A stretch of 59,643 bases of DNA from Deltaproteobacteria bacterium. GTDB lineage: Bacteria; Myxococcota_A; Polyangia; Polyangiales; JADJMO01. The notes beneath the pieces are model-generated. The model made no database searches. It had not been told where the DNA came from and was given only the letters and a program-made list of their open reading frames with translations. Position numbers and translations under genes: made by a program. Location: NCBI GenBank assembly GCA_016182965.1, contig JACPFM010000001.1, positions 99,590 through 159,232 of the forward strand. Reading direction: 5' to 3'. Within the stretch, counting starts at the first letter, position 1. Each line of letters starts with the position of its first letter. Of the stretch, positions 1 to 13,678 are shown in pieces.

Positions 1-296
1 TCCGCGCGGTCGCGGGCGCCGAGCTCGCCGAGCGGAGGAAGCGCGTCCGCGAGGCGCCGCGCCCGAGGCGTTCGCGCGCCGCGTTCGCGATCGCCGCCGC
101 ATCCGCCGCTGCGCTCGGGACGGTCATCGCAGTCGCCTCGCGAAGAGATCGACCGAACGAGACGATCTCGGCCCCGTCCGCCGAGATCGCGAACGCGCCG
201 AGCAGCCCGAGCGCGAGCCCGAGTGTCGTGAAGCCCGCAATCAAGCCCTCGATCAAGAAGCCGATCGCGCCGAAGCAGCCGCCGAATCCGTACTGA
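1..296 (+). CDS. C-terminal end of a single-span membrane protein (5' end outside window)
   Basis: An open frame runs from the left edge (first full codon at base 3) to TGA at 294-296, about 97 residues. It has strong GC bias at third codon positions. The visible part starts with an Arg/Lys-rich stretch (ERRKRVRE, then PRPRRSR). A hydrophobic Ala-rich helix of about 20 residues follows (residues 26-45), and then a Ser/Pro-rich and Lys/Pro-rich tail ending in PPNPY. Positive charges before the helix suggest a cytoplasmic N-terminal part and an exported tail. This shape is common at the end of membrane-anchored Ser/Thr protein kinases in myxobacteria, but no kinase domain lies inside the window, so that identity is only a guess. 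The gene converges with the next one, which is on the minus strand. Confidence 0.6.
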   Translation, partial: RAVAGAELAERRKRVREAPRPRRSRAAFAIAAASAAALGTVIAVASRRDRPNETISAPSAEIANAPSSPSASPSVVKPAIKPSIKKPIAPKQPPNPY

Positions 297-375
297 AGAT
301 GTGTCGACCGATTCAGCGAGCCCGAGGGCCGCATGCTGCTCGACGCGGGCCGTGCCCCGCCCAGTCGTGCCGGCC

Positions 376-1314
376 TCAGTTCGCGAGGCAGCTGTTGCTC
401 TTCGGGTCGTACGGCTGGCCCATCTTGTTGCACCAAGCCTCCATGCTGCCGGTCTTCGGCGGCCCCGGAGGCGCCTTGTCCTCGTACGGCGTACAGCTCT
501 CGAGCAAGCCGCTCATCGCGAAGGTCACGGGGAAGCCGCCCTTGCACGCCGTCGGCGCGTTCGCGACCGTCATGCCTCCGTCGAAGCTCACGCGGTTGCC
601 GCTGCCGGGCAACACGCACGACCGGATGTGGCCGTCAGTGCCGTAGGTGATCTGCTTCAGCCCGTCGCACTGCACCGGGATCTTCTTGGTGTTCAGGTTG
701 TGGACGCCGGCGCCGAGCGTGCAGCCGATCAGACATCCGTCGGCGTCGGTCACCCGATTCGCCGAGCAGGTGGGGACGTGGCCGGCGCGCGTGCGGGTCG
801 ACGAGCAGTTGTTCTTGTCGCCGGGCGCCGGCGCGGGCGACGGCTTGGTCGTCGTGCCCGTCGCGGTCGGCGCCGGCGATGACGGCGGGGACGACGGCGC
901 GCCACCGTTCTTCGCGGCATACGCCTTGTGACGCTCGACGAGCTGCGCGTACGTCTGGCCCTTGAGCACCTCGCCATGCCAGAACACGAGCTCGTCCGGC
1001 GTCGCGCTCCGCTTGAACACCGCCTTGTACGATGCGTGGATCATCGCCTCGCGCGCGGCCTTCTGCTGCTTGAGGTACTCGACGTGAAGGCGGACGAGAT
1101 CGTCTTTCGACTTCCAGTCGGTGCGTCCGAGCCAGTGCGTCTTCTCGCCGCTCTGCGGCAGGCGGCCGAAGGCCTCCCAGTACGAGTCGCTGATCATCTT
1201 GGTGCGCGCGGCCGTCTCGGCGGGCGACGGCGCGGCGAAGGTCGGCTCGGTGGTAAGGGTGGGCGCGGCGACGGTGGTCGCCAGGACGAGCAGTAAGGCG
1301 AGCGATTTGTTCAT
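376..1314 (-). CDS. Secreted protein with DUF4214-like helical repeats and Cys-rich C-terminus
   Basis: The product is 312 aa. The start is the ATG before NKSLALLLVLATTV, which opens a clear signal peptide; an upstream ATG at 1485 would bury that signal and was not used. After the signal come two similar helical segments (YWEAFGRLPQSGE...HWLGR and SYKAVFKRSATPDELVFWHG, roughly residues 40-130). They resemble the helical modules of DUF4214-type surface proteins. A Ser/Pro/Thr linker follows, then a region of about 130 residues with spaced cysteines (CSSTRTRAGHVPTC, CLIGC, CDGL, CVLP, CKGG, CTPY, CNKM, NSCLAN), consistent with disulfides outside the cytoplasm. No catalytic motif was recognised. 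The job is unknown; an exported structural or binding protein is the most that can be said. Confidence 0.6.
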   Translation of the reverse strand: MNKSLALLLVLATTVAAPTLTTEPTFAAPSPAETAARTKMISDSYWEAFGRLPQSGEKTHWLGRTDWKSKDDLVRLHVEYLKQQKAAREAMIHASYKAVFKRSATPDELVFWHGEVLKGQTYAQLVERHKAYAAKNGGAPSSPPSSPAPTATGTTTKPSPAPAPGDKNNCSSTRTRAGHVPTCSANRVTDADGCLIGCTLGAGVHNLNTKKIPVQCDGLKQITYGTDGHIRSCVLPGSGNRVSFDGGMTVANAPTACKGGFPVTFAMSGLLESCTPYEDKAPPGPPKTGSMEAWCNKMGQPYDPKSNSCLAN

Positions 1315-1494
1315 CTCCGGTTCTACGGCCTGCGTGTCGTTTTCTTCACTGCGGCATCGAACCGCCTCGCTGGCGCCGTGATCCCGGAACGAGCGCCAGA
1401 CGCTCTCGACGGAGGCGATCGTCCTCCGTTCGCTCGCTACGCGAGACGGGGCCAGGCAAGCGGCAGGCGGACGTGGTACTTGCACGTCGCGTCC

Positions 1495-2718
1495 TCAGCG
1501 CGACGTTCGCACGGTCGTCGCGAGGTGCACGGCGTGGTAGCCGAACTTGTCGCGAACGGCGTCGACGGTGCGGGCGCGGCGATCACCCTGATCGAACGTC
1601 GCGAGCGAGAGCTGCGACGGCTCGAGCGAGAGCTTCGACAGCGCGACGCCGACCAGGCGAACCGGAAGCGGCCGCGTGCGCGCACGTCGATAGAGCTCGA
1701 GGACGACTCGATGCACCTCGACGTCGACGCTCGTCGGCGTGATCGTGCGCGAGCGCGTGATGGTGTGGAAGTCGACGTAGCGGAGCCTCAACGTGACCGT
1801 TCCCGCGCGCACGCCGCGCCTTCGCGCGCGCGAGCAGACGCGCTCGCACAGGCCGCAGAGGATGCTCTCGGTCGTCCGTTCGTTCGCTTCGGCGAACGTG
1901 CGCTCGTTGGAGATGGTGCCGTGGACGGCGCCGCGCGGATCGTGCTCGCGGAACGCGGGCCGCTCGCGTCCGAGCTCGCCGCTGCCGAGACCGCGTGCAT
2001 CGCGGCGGAGACCGCTCGTGGATGCGCCGAAGATGGGCCGAAGGAGCGCGTCGTCTGCGGCCACGAGCTGCGCGAGGGTCTCGATTCCGAGCTCGTGGAG
2101 CCGCCGTTCCGACACCGGTCCGATGCCGGGGAGCTTCCGCACGGGCAGCGGCGCGAGCGTCGCCTCTTCGTCACCGGCGCGGACGAACAGGACGCCGTTC
2201 GGCTTGGCGAGACCACACGCCACCTTCGCCAGCGACTTGCTGGTCGCGATGCCGGCGCTCGCGGGCAGCCCGAGCTCGTCCTCGATCGCTCGCACCATCG
2301 AGCGCACGACGCGAAGGATGGTGTCGTCGTCGTCGGCGTCGCCTGGCTTGCGATAGAGCGACTCGCAGCCGCGGAAGTCGACGTACTGCTCGTCGATGCT
2401 CGCGGCGATCACGATCGGGCTGAAGCGCTCGACGATCTCGCGCGTGCGTCTCGAGTAGTCCGAGTACTCGCCCGCGTGCCCCGGCAGGAAGACGGCGTGC
2501 GGCGCGAGCGCCGTCGCGTCGCGAATCGACATGCCGGAGCGAACGCCGAACGTACGCGCCTCGTAGCTCGAGGAGGTGACGACGCCGCGGCCGCCCTTGT
2601 GCCCGCCGACGATCACCGCCTTCCCGCGCAGGCTCGGATCGAGGAGCCGCTCGACCGACACGAAGAACGTGTCGAGATCGAGGCAGCAGATGCGAGCGAT
2701 GCGCACGCTCGGAAGCAT
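1495..2718 (-). CDS. dinB: DNA polymerase IV / Y-family translesion polymerase
   Basis: The product is 407 aa. The N-terminal palm motif CLDLDTFFVSVE and the catalytic SIDEQYVDF (Asp-Glu pair of the Y family) are both present. The finger region (KAVIVGGHKGGRGVV) and the helix-hairpin-helix LPGIGPVSERRLHELGI follow in the usual order, then the little-finger domain. The C-terminal part contains QLSLATF, similar to beta-clamp binding peptides, and ends with the family-typical DAVRDKFGYHAVHL. The ATG at 2718 is the last start before the first beta strand; longer upstream frames have no ribosome site. The enzyme copies damaged DNA at low fidelity. A direct-repeat GTTC motif lies immediately upstream and may be a LexA site (separate entry). 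It is divergent from the SRPBCC gene at 2872. Confidence 0.9.
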   Translation of the reverse strand: MLPSVRIARICCLDLDTFFVSVERLLDPSLRGKAVIVGGHKGGRGVVTSSSYEARTFGVRSGMSIRDATALAPHAVFLPGHAGEYSDYSRRTREIVERFSPIVIAASIDEQYVDFRGCESLYRKPGDADDDDTILRVVRSMVRAIEDELGLPASAGIATSKSLAKVACGLAKPNGVLFVRAGDEEATLAPLPVRKLPGIGPVSERRLHELGIETLAQLVAADDALLRPIFGASTSGLRRDARGLGSGELGRERPAFREHDPRGAVHGTISNERTFAEANERTTESILCGLCERVCSRARRRGVRAGTVTLRLRYVDFHTITRSRTITPTSVDVEVHRVVLELYRRARTRPLPVRLVGVALSKLSLEPSQLSLATFDQGDRRARTVDAVRDKFGYHAVHLATTVRTSR

Positions 2719-2721
2719 GAT

Positions 2722-2738
2722 ACTGAACAAACGAACAG
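2722..2738 (-). promoter_or_regulatory. Candidate LexA (SOS) box in front of dinB
   Basis: Read on the minus strand the site is CTGTTCGTTTGTTCAGT, a GTTC-N4-GTTC direct repeat ending in GTTCAG. It begins 3 bases before the dinB ATG. It fits, with two mismatches, the myxobacterial LexA consensus as I remember it (CTRHAMRYBYGTTCAGS). The local sequence is AT-richer than its surroundings. The tight spacing would require transcription to start very close to the ATG, possibly giving a leaderless mRNA. Binding itself is inference. Confidence 0.45.
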
Positions 2739-2871
2739 TCAACGGTCGCGTCGAGGTCGCAGATACGACGAGCTCGCGGTGACATCGGACGACGTTCGAG
2801 CATCCGCGAATGCCGCGGGCCTGCGGCTGAAAGGCTCCGGCGCTTCCCACGATCCCACGAGAGGACGGCTC

Positions 2872-3318
2872 ATGCCCAAAGGAACGGTCCGATTCCATCG
2901 CGTGCTCCGCTCGCCCACCGAGCGCGTCTACCGTGCGTTCCTCGACGCGGCGGCGCTCGAGAAGTGGCTCCCGCCGTACGGGTTCACCGGCCGCGTCCAC
3001 TCGATCGACCCACGCGTCGGCGGCGGCTACCGGATGTCCTTCACGAACTTCTCGAAGACCGCGAGCCACTCGTTCGGGACCACCTACGAGGAGCTCGTCC
3101 CGAACGAGCGCATCCGCAAGACCGACCGGTTCGACGATCCGAACCTCCCCGGCGAGATGACGGTCACCATCGAGCTGCGCGCCGTCTCCTGCGGCACCGA
3201 GCTGTCGATCGTCCAGGAGGGCATCCCGGAGGTCATCCCGCCCGAGATGTGCACCCTCGGCTGGCAGGAGTCGCTGGAGCAGCTCGCGAAGCTGGTCGAG
3301 CCCGAGATCCCGGGCTGA
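2872..3318 (+). CDS. SRPBCC / AHSA1-like domain protein
   Basis: The product is 148 aa, a single domain of normal length for the activator-of-Hsp90-homologue-1-like (AHSA1) branch of the SRPBCC fold. Visible signatures are the N-terminal strand followed by SPTERVYRAFLDAAALEKW, the RVGGGYRMSF turn, YEELVPNERIRKTDRF, and the C-terminal helix beginning LGWQESLEQLAKLVE. A good Shine-Dalgarno (GAGAGGA) lies about 6 bases before ATG. The domain is a hydrophobic cup that binds small ligands; no enzymatic function can be read from it. It is divergently transcribed from dinB, with about 150 bases between the two starts, so the intergenic region must carry both promoters. Confidence 0.8.
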   Translation: MPKGTVRFHRVLRSPTERVYRAFLDAAALEKWLPPYGFTGRVHSIDPRVGGGYRMSFTNFSKTASHSFGTTYEELVPNERIRKTDRFDDPNLPGEMTVTIELRAVSCGTELSIVQEGIPEVIPPEMCTLGWQESLEQLAKLVEPEIPG

Positions 3319-3349
3319 CGTCGTCGGCGCACTCGAACACGCGGCGCGT

Positions 3350-3763
3350 TCAGCAGTCGTAGCCCTCGGTCGCGCAGAACCCGCCGGCGCACCTCGGGGC
3401 CACCTCGCCGTCGACGCACGGGCGGAACTTCTTGCCGCGCAGCTTCTTCGGACGCGCGATCGGCTTCACCGCGCCGTACTTCCCGTCGACCCAGCAGTCG
3501 TCGACCGACGTGCATTGGACCTTCTGCGGCGCGTCCGTGACGGGGGCGCTCGACGCGCCCGCGACGGGGACCGCGCTCGAGGAAGCGACGGCGTCCGTGG
3601 ACGGCGGCCCGGCGACGGCCGACGCCGGTGGCGTCGCGGCATTCGATGCGGTGGGCGCCGTCGAGGCTGCCGGCGTCGCGACGGTCGACGCAGGCTGCGC
3701 TACGACCGCCGGCGCCGGGGCACACGCGACGGCGAGGGGGATGAAGACGACAGCGACGCGCAC
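3350..3763 (-). CDS. Small exported protein, Ala/Ser/Thr-rich linker plus Cys-rich tail
   Basis: The product is about 137 aa from the GTG at 3763 (VRVAVVFIPLAVACAPAP), which gives a compact signal peptide with a plausible lipobox (LAVAC). A longer ATG start at 3814 would fall inside the palindromic repeat at 3796-3829 and is less likely. A low-complexity Ala/Ser/Thr/Pro linker of about 70 residues follows. The C-terminal module of about 55 residues is rich in basic residues and cysteines (CTSVDDCWVDG, CVDGEVAPRC, GGFCATEGYDC). That cysteine spacing suggests a small disulfide-bonded extracellular module of the kind common in myxobacterial lipoproteins. No function was recognised. Confidence 0.55.
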   Translation of the reverse strand: MRVAVVFIPLAVACAPAPAVVAQPASTVATPAASTAPTASNAATPPASAVAGPPSTDAVASSSAVPVAGASSAPVTDAPQKVQCTSVDDCWVDGKYGAVKPIARPKKLRGKKFRPCVDGEVAPRCAGGFCATEGYDC

Positions 3764-3795
3764 GCCGCGAGGATACCCCGGGCGATGAGCGCGCA

Positions 3796-3829
3796 CGTTC
3801 ATGAACGCGTTCATGGACGTCCATGAACG
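3796..3829. repeat. Tandem perfect palindromes (12 bp and 22 bp)
   Basis: Two abutting perfect palindromes are present: CGTTCATGAACG (3796-3807) and an adjoining 22-bp one (3808-3829) whose half-site is CGTTCATGGAC. A further partial unit (CGTTCACGG) follows. They lie between a minus-strand start and the 3' end of the frameshifted OMP gene. A related pair lies at 46225-46269, so this looks like a small dispersed family or a dimeric-protein site. Confidence 0.7.
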
Positions 3830-3850
3830 CGTTCACGGCGCGGCCGTCGT

Positions 3851-5022
3851 TCACATCACGTATCGCAACGTGAGGAACACCGACCGCTCCCCGGCGTCCG
3901 GCGTCGCCGGCTGCTTCTGCACCCAGAACGCGAACCGCGCGCCGGCCGCCACGCGCTCGCCGAGCCAGAACGTGCCGCCGACGTTCACGTAGTGCAGGCG
4001 GGTCACCGCGCCGCCGCCCACCTGATGCTGGATGTGCACGTACTGGACGCCGAACCCGTCGGCGACGTCGCTCTGGAACCGGCGGCTGACGTTGAAGTCG
4101 ATGCCGCCGCCCGAGGTCACGGCCGTGTACTTCTCCGCGGCTCGCTTGCTGAGGTCCGTCGCGAGCACCGTGTCGTTGCGGTTGAGCGAGACGTTCGCGA
4201 ACGGGGAGACCACGCGATCGAACAGGTTCAAGCGGAACCCGGCGCGGGCGTTGTACCCGTGGATGTTCTCGTCGGTGCGACGAGTCATGTCGGTGTCGAC
4301 CACGTACCGCTGGAAGGCGAGCCGGACCTCGGCGATCTTCGAGTCGATCAGGAGCCAGGGCGTCGCCATCATCATGTGGAACGAGTCGTCCGGGTAGTTG
4401 TTCGGACCCTTCCCGATCGCCTGGTAGGGCTGCACGTAGAAGCGATCGAACGGTGAGAAGGTGCCGCCGACCATCAGGCTGCCGGTGGTCGACACCGGGT
4501 TGCCCGCGTTCAGCGTGAGCCCTGCGCGCACGAGCTTCCCGATGCGGACGCCGCCGCGCACGCCGTTGCCCAGGTTGAACCCCGAGTAGAGCAGCGGATC
4601 GCGCGTGGCGGTGTCCTGCAGGAACGCGTCGCCGACGTGCCGCGAGAGGAAGTCCACGCTCGCCTCGTCGATCAGCCGGCCGACCTCGCCGAAGAGCGAG
4701 CCGGTGGCGAGCCGCAGCACCTGCTGGCGGATCTGCAGCGCGGCCTGCCCCTCGTAGGCGCTCGTCCCGTGGAGGGCCGGTCCGCCGTTCGCCATCAGCT
4801 CGCTGTCGACCGTGAGCCACTCGCCGTAGCGGACGCGGAGGCCGAAGCGCTCCAGCATGAGCGTGCTGGCGCGCGGCCGCGCGGCTGCTTGTCCTCCTTG
4901 GGGCCGTAGATGGGCGAGTCCGCCTTGACGCCGCCCACCACGGACACCGCGGGCGTGATCTCGTAGGCGTCCTCCGCAGGCGCGGCGCCCGCGAGCGCCG
5001 CGCACAGGATCAGCGCGCTCAT
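3851..5022 (-). pseudogene. Outer-membrane beta-barrel-like protein, interrupted by a -1 frameshift
   Basis: The N-terminus (MSALILCAALAGAAPAEDAYEI, a signal peptide, then TPAVSVVGGVKADSPIYGPKEDKQ) is in one frame from ATG at 5022. The remaining 330 or so residues (STLMLERFGLRVRYGEW ... SVFLTLRYVM) continue in the -1 frame. The shift occurs around 4868-4890 in a GC-only palindromic tract (gcgcgcggccgcgcggc). Restoring one base would give one protein of about 390 aa. The alternating strand pattern, periodic aromatic residues and final aromatic strand (LTLRYVM, though ending in Met) suggest an outer-membrane barrel. The start overlaps the stop of the upstream hydrolase as ATGA, so it is the third gene of a coupled operon. 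Either a real mutation or a sequencing deletion is possible; the intact downstream frame favours a recent or artefactual event. Confidence 0.6.
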
Positions 5023-6188
5023 TTCGCCAGCGCTGCGAGGATGATGTCGAGGCCCTTCGCGCTACGGACGGCGCCGTAGTGGCTCTTGAAGAGGCCGTTG
5101 TAGAAGTAGTTGGTCGCGTCGGTGTCGGTGAGCTCGACGACCTGATTGTCGGCGCCGTTCAGCTTCGCGGCGGCCTCCGAGACGAACTCGTCCTGATAGG
5201 TCCCGTCCTTCGGGTCGCGCATGGTGACGGTCGTGTAGAGGACCTTGTTGCCCCCGCACACGCCGCTCTGGCCCCAGGCAGTCTTGCCGTCCGCGCACGG
5301 CGTCTCGTACTCGCCGGTCGCGCCGTTCAGCGGCTTCAGGAAGTCGGTGACGGTGAACGCGGTGCGGTCGCCCATCTCGCAGGTGACGGTGCCGCGCATC
5401 GTCGGGCTCTTGCCGCAGAGGGCGCGGAACGTGGACACGCCGTGGTGCGCGCCGGCGGCGAACACCAGGTGCTGCATGCGCGCGAAGGGGTTCTTGCCGG
5501 CGCGGTGCAGGTGACGGAGCGCGTCGCGCACCACCGTCGGTCCGAGCGAGAAGCTCACGATCGCGAAGCGGCGCGACGGGTTGGCCGTCATCACGCTGTC
5601 GATGAAGTGCTCGACGATCGGCACGGCCCAGCCGTGATCCATGTTCTTCGCCGGGTTGCCGGTCGCGCCGTCGGGGCCGACCGGGTCGTCGACGAGGTCG
5701 TAACGGAGATCGACGGCGATGGTCTTGTACCCGGCCGAGACGAGGCGCTCGGAGAGCATCGGCGTGCCGCCCGTCGGGTGCGCTTCCCAGTCCGACGGCG
5801 TCGACGAGTTGCCGTGCACCAGCAGGACGATGGGCTTCGAAGCGTCCTCGCTGCCGATCGGGTAGACCTTCGCCGCGCACTTGTAGCCGGGGATCGACGC
5901 CGCCTCGTACGGCTTCATGTTGTTCGACTTCGGCGAGTCCTCGCTGCCGGCGCCGCGGGCGCTCAGGCCTGCCGTCGAGCAGCCGGGGTGCGTCGCCAGA
6001 GCGCGGTACTTGATCGTGTCGGCGTTGACCGGGTTGCTCGAGGGATCGGCGGGCGCGGCGTCGCCCTCGGGCACCGAGGTCTCGGCCTGCGGCGTGGCGC
6101 CGGCGTCCTTCGTCGTGTCGGTCGACGACGACTCGGAGAGGCACGCGGTGGCGGCGAACAGCGGGAGCAGGGCGATGAGCTTCTTCAT
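5019..6188 (-). CDS. Alpha/beta-hydrolase lipoprotein (lipase/esterase-like)
   Basis: The product is 389 aa. A lipoprotein signal (MKKLIALLPLFAATAC) is followed by an Asp/Thr/Pro-rich linker to about residue 60. The hydrolase core shows IVLLVHGNSSTPSDW, the oxyanion-region HG motif, and FAIVSFSLGPTVVRDAL. The latter is a nucleophile elbow in which the usual first Gly of GxSxG is Ser. A conserved SHYGAV near the end could supply the catalytic His. AGGAG lies 5 bases before ATG. The start overlaps the MFS gene's stop (ATGA) and its own stop overlaps the next start, which indicates translational coupling. Context suggests a periplasmic or surface enzyme that releases a product taken up by the neighbouring transporter; the substrate is unknown. 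Confidence 0.8.
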   Translation of the reverse strand: MKKLIALLPLFAATACLSESSSTDTTKDAGATPQAETSVPEGDAAPADPSSNPVNADTIKYRALATHPGCSTAGLSARGAGSEDSPKSNNMKPYEAASIPGYKCAAKVYPIGSEDASKPIVLLVHGNSSTPSDWEAHPTGGTPMLSERLVSAGYKTIAVDLRYDLVDDPVGPDGATGNPAKNMDHGWAVPIVEHFIDSVMTANPSRRFAIVSFSLGPTVVRDALRHLHRAGKNPFARMQHLVFAAGAHHGVSTFRALCGKSPTMRGTVTCEMGDRTAFTVTDFLKPLNGATGEYETPCADGKTAWGQSGVCGGNKVLYTTVTMRDPKDGTYQDEFVSEAAAKLNGADNQVVELTDTDATNYFYNGLFKSHYGAVRSAKGLDIILAALAK

Positions 6189-7429
6189 GACGACTCCTGG
6201 GACAAGGCAGCGGGGTTGATGGACGTGACGGGTCGAACCGCGCGCGAGACGATGAGCACGACGAGCAACAGCTCGAAGGCGAGCGCCGCGAACGCGACCG
6301 ACCGGGAGAGCGAGGTGGAAGTCGCGCGCGAAAACCACGCGATGGCGACCGGCACCGGCGCCGCGAGCGCCGAGCCGATGTGGTACGAGAGACCGACGAG
6401 GCGCGCGCGCTGCTCCGCCGGGTACAGCTGCGTGAGCAGCAGGGGGACGACACCGGAGAAGCCGACGCCGAAGGCGCCGCCGAGCACCGCGCCGACCGCG
6501 AGGAAGCGGGGATCGACGCCGACGTAGAGCGGGAGGATCGGCACCGCGAGGAGCGCCGGGACGACGATCGCGAGCGTGGTGCCGCGGCGTGCGGCGATGA
6601 TGCCGGTCGTGATCGCCCCGGCGAGCATGCCGCCGTAGAAGAGCGCGACGAGCCCACCGACCTTCGCCGGACGAAGCCCGAGCTCCGTCTCGAGGATCGT
6701 CGGATAAAGCGTGGTCAGCGCGTAGTAGGCGCCGAGCCCAGCCGCCATCGTCACGCAGCCCCACAGCAGGTTCGCGGTGCCGCCCGTCGCCTTCGCGAGC
6801 TTCGAATCAGTGCGGCGACCGCGCGTCCGGAGCCACTCCTCGCTCTCGGGGACCGCGAGCACGAGGAACACGACCAGCAGCACCGCCGGGATCACGCTGA
6901 TCGCGAACAGCGCGCGGAACCCGAAGCGCGGCAGGACGAACGCGGCGATCACGCCGGCGACGAGGTTGCCGATCGCCCAGCTGCCCTGCAGCACGCCCGA
7001 CGCGATCCCACGCGACCGCTCGGGCCAGTTCTCCATCGCGAGCGTCATTCCGGCCGCGTACTGCGCGCCCATGCCGAGCCCGAAGAGCGTGCGCAGCGCG
7101 AGGATCGCCGCGAACGTCGGCGCGACGGCGATGAGCCCGTCGCAGATCGCGAACCAGACGACCGCGAGGATCAGCGGGAGCTTGCGGCCCCACTTGTCGG
7201 CCGCGGCGCCGGCGAACGCGCCGCCGAGCAGGCGGGCGAGCAGCGTGAGCGCCATCGACCCGGTGGTCGCGATCGTCGAGACGCCGAGCTCCCGCGAGAT
7301 CGCGGGCATCGCGAGCAGGAAGATCGCGACGTCGAACGCGTCGAGGATCCAGGCGAGCCACGCGCCGCAGAACGACGCCCATTGCTTGCGCGTCGGCTCG
7401 CGCCACCAGGGAACGTGTGAGGGTGCCAT
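6185..7429 (-). CDS. MFS transporter, sugar-acid/aromatic-acid symporter type
   Basis: The product is 414 aa with about 12 hydrophobic segments. The first helix carries WILDAFDVAIFLLAM, where the Asp-containing motif resembles anion:H+ symporters of the sialic acid and aromatic acid groups. The loop 2-3 motif is ADKWGRKLPLI (canonical DRxGRR-like), and RTLFGLGMGAQYAAG follows in helix 4. SEEWLRTRGRR in the middle marks the cytoplasmic loop between the two halves. It is the first gene of a minus-strand operon: its stop overlaps the hydrolase start by ATGA. Substrate cannot be assigned from sequence alone; a carboxylated small molecule is likely from the subfamily resemblance. An in-frame GTG or ATG start upstream of MAPSHVPWW is not evident. 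Confidence 0.85.
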   Translation of the reverse strand: MAPSHVPWWREPTRKQWASFCGAWLAWILDAFDVAIFLLAMPAISRELGVSTIATTGSMALTLLARLLGGAFAGAAADKWGRKLPLILAVVWFAICDGLIAVAPTFAAILALRTLFGLGMGAQYAAGMTLAMENWPERSRGIASGVLQGSWAIGNLVAGVIAAFVLPRFGFRALFAISVIPAVLLVVFLVLAVPESEEWLRTRGRRTDSKLAKATGGTANLLWGCVTMAAGLGAYYALTTLYPTILETELGLRPAKVGGLVALFYGGMLAGAITTGIIAARRGTTLAIVVPALLAVPILPLYVGVDPRFLAVGAVLGGAFGVGFSGVVPLLLTQLYPAEQRARLVGLSYHIGSALAAPVPVAIAWFSRATSTSLSRSVAFAALAFELLLVVLIVSRAVRPVTSINPAALSQESS

Positions 7430-7584
7430 CGCGGCGCGGCCCTCAGCACGGGGTGTGCCGCCCGCATTTCCGCTGGTTTCGCGATGGTTACCGACCTCGC
7501 TGCGTCACCGGCGACGCTGCGCCGGAAAACCGGAGCGCGTCGCGCGCGACGCTGCGCCTTGACGCGAGCGTCGCGCCTGCGTGG

Positions 7585-8784
<1,200 letters not shown>

Positions 8785-8914
8785 GGACCCGATCCGGAGC
8801 ACCAGGCGGGCCGTCGACGGAGACCTGCGGCTCGTCTCTTCCGACCACACGAGCGCTGCTTGAGGACGCGACGGCGCAGCGCCCGAAGCACGGCGCCGCA
8901 TCATCGCCTGCCGT

Positions 8915-9316
8915 TCAGATCGCCTGGAACACCGCCGCGAGCCACACGCCGGGCAGCGGCGCGACCTCGAAGATCTGCCGGCACTCCACGAGCACGATGG
9001 CCGCCGCGGCGACCTCGGTCGCGCCCCCCGATCGATGCGTGCGCGCCAGCGCGTAGAGCGGCAAGAGCGACAGCGCGTGCCAGGGCTGCGCCTGCGGCGT
9101 GCGCAGGGCGAGCCACAGCTGGAACGCCACGACCCCGAGCACCACGAACGCGCGCGTGAAGGCGAGCACCGCGATCGCGATCGCGAGCGGCAGCACGAAG
9201 TTCCAGTGCTCGGCGTTGCGCGCGTCGAACGTGAACCACAGGAGCGGGTTGGTCGCGGGGAACGCGCGGAGCGCCGGTCGGACCAACAGGAGCGCGCCCG
9301 CCGCCATGGCCAGCAT
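8915..9316 (-). CDS. Small polytopic membrane protein, unknown function
   Basis: The product is about 133 aa from ATG at 9316 (MLAMAAGALLLV). The frame upstream reads through the tRNA-Leu gene, so any longer version is an artefact; a second ATG lies at 9307. Hydrophobic stretches occur at MLAMAAGALLLVRPAL, NFVLPLAIAIAVLAF, AFVVLGVVAFQLWLAL and ATEVAAAAIVLV, so about four membrane spans are likely. FTFDARNAEHWNF between spans one and two is the only polar loop of note. I do not recognise the family. It sits directly downstream of the tRNA gene on the same strand, with only about 40 bases between them. Confidence 0.5.
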   Translation of the reverse strand: MLAMAAGALLLVRPALRAFPATNPLLWFTFDARNAEHWNFVLPLAIAIAVLAFTRAFVVLGVVAFQLWLALRTPQAQPWHALSLLPLYALARTHRSGGATEVAAAAIVLVECRQIFEVAPLPGVWLAAVFQAI

Positions 9317-9355
9317 CGCGAGCGACGGCAGGAGCCGCGCCCTGTGCGACTCGTG

Positions 9356-9442
9356 TGGTGCCGAAGGAGGGAATCGAACCCTCACGCCCTCGCGGGCAAC
9401 GGATTTTGAATCCGCCGCGTCTGCCGATTCCGCCACTTCGGC
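9356..9442 (-). tRNA. tRNA-Leu (anticodon CAA)
   Basis: The gene is 87 nt including an encoded CCA. The acceptor stem GCCGAAG pairs with CTTCGGC, followed by discriminator A and CCA. The anticodon arm is GCGGATTCAAAATCCGT with CAA in the loop. A long variable arm (around TGCCCGCGAGGGCGT) marks a class II tRNA, and the T arm reads GAGGGTTCGATTCCCTC. All three features fit leucine. Confidence 0.96.
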
Positions 9443-9533
9443 TCGTGACCCTGACTGTGTAGCGACGCCGGCGCCGGCGCTCAACCTCCGCCTTCGCGGA
9501 GCGCTCGAGCGACCGGCGCCGCCGGTGAAATCG

Positions 9534-13568
<4,035 letters not shown>

Positions 13569-13678
13569 GAGCGTTGCCTCCGTCGCAGGTCTCGGCGCAG
13601 CTGCGCCTGGGGGGGACCGCGCGCAGGTGCGTTGCGCGGTGCCGGCACGATTGTCCGGCGCGCGCGTTGCGACAAGCG

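Noticed and set aside
4868..4890. Programmed -1 ribosomal frameshifting in the outer-membrane gene
   Set aside because: I see no X-XXY-YYZ slippery heptamer at the junction; a missing base in a GC palindrome is simpler.
9317..9484. Upstream extension of the small membrane gene at 8915
   Set aside because: It reads through the tRNA-Leu gene (residues like AESADAADSKS are the usual translation of a tRNA-Leu); the real start must lie after the tRNA.
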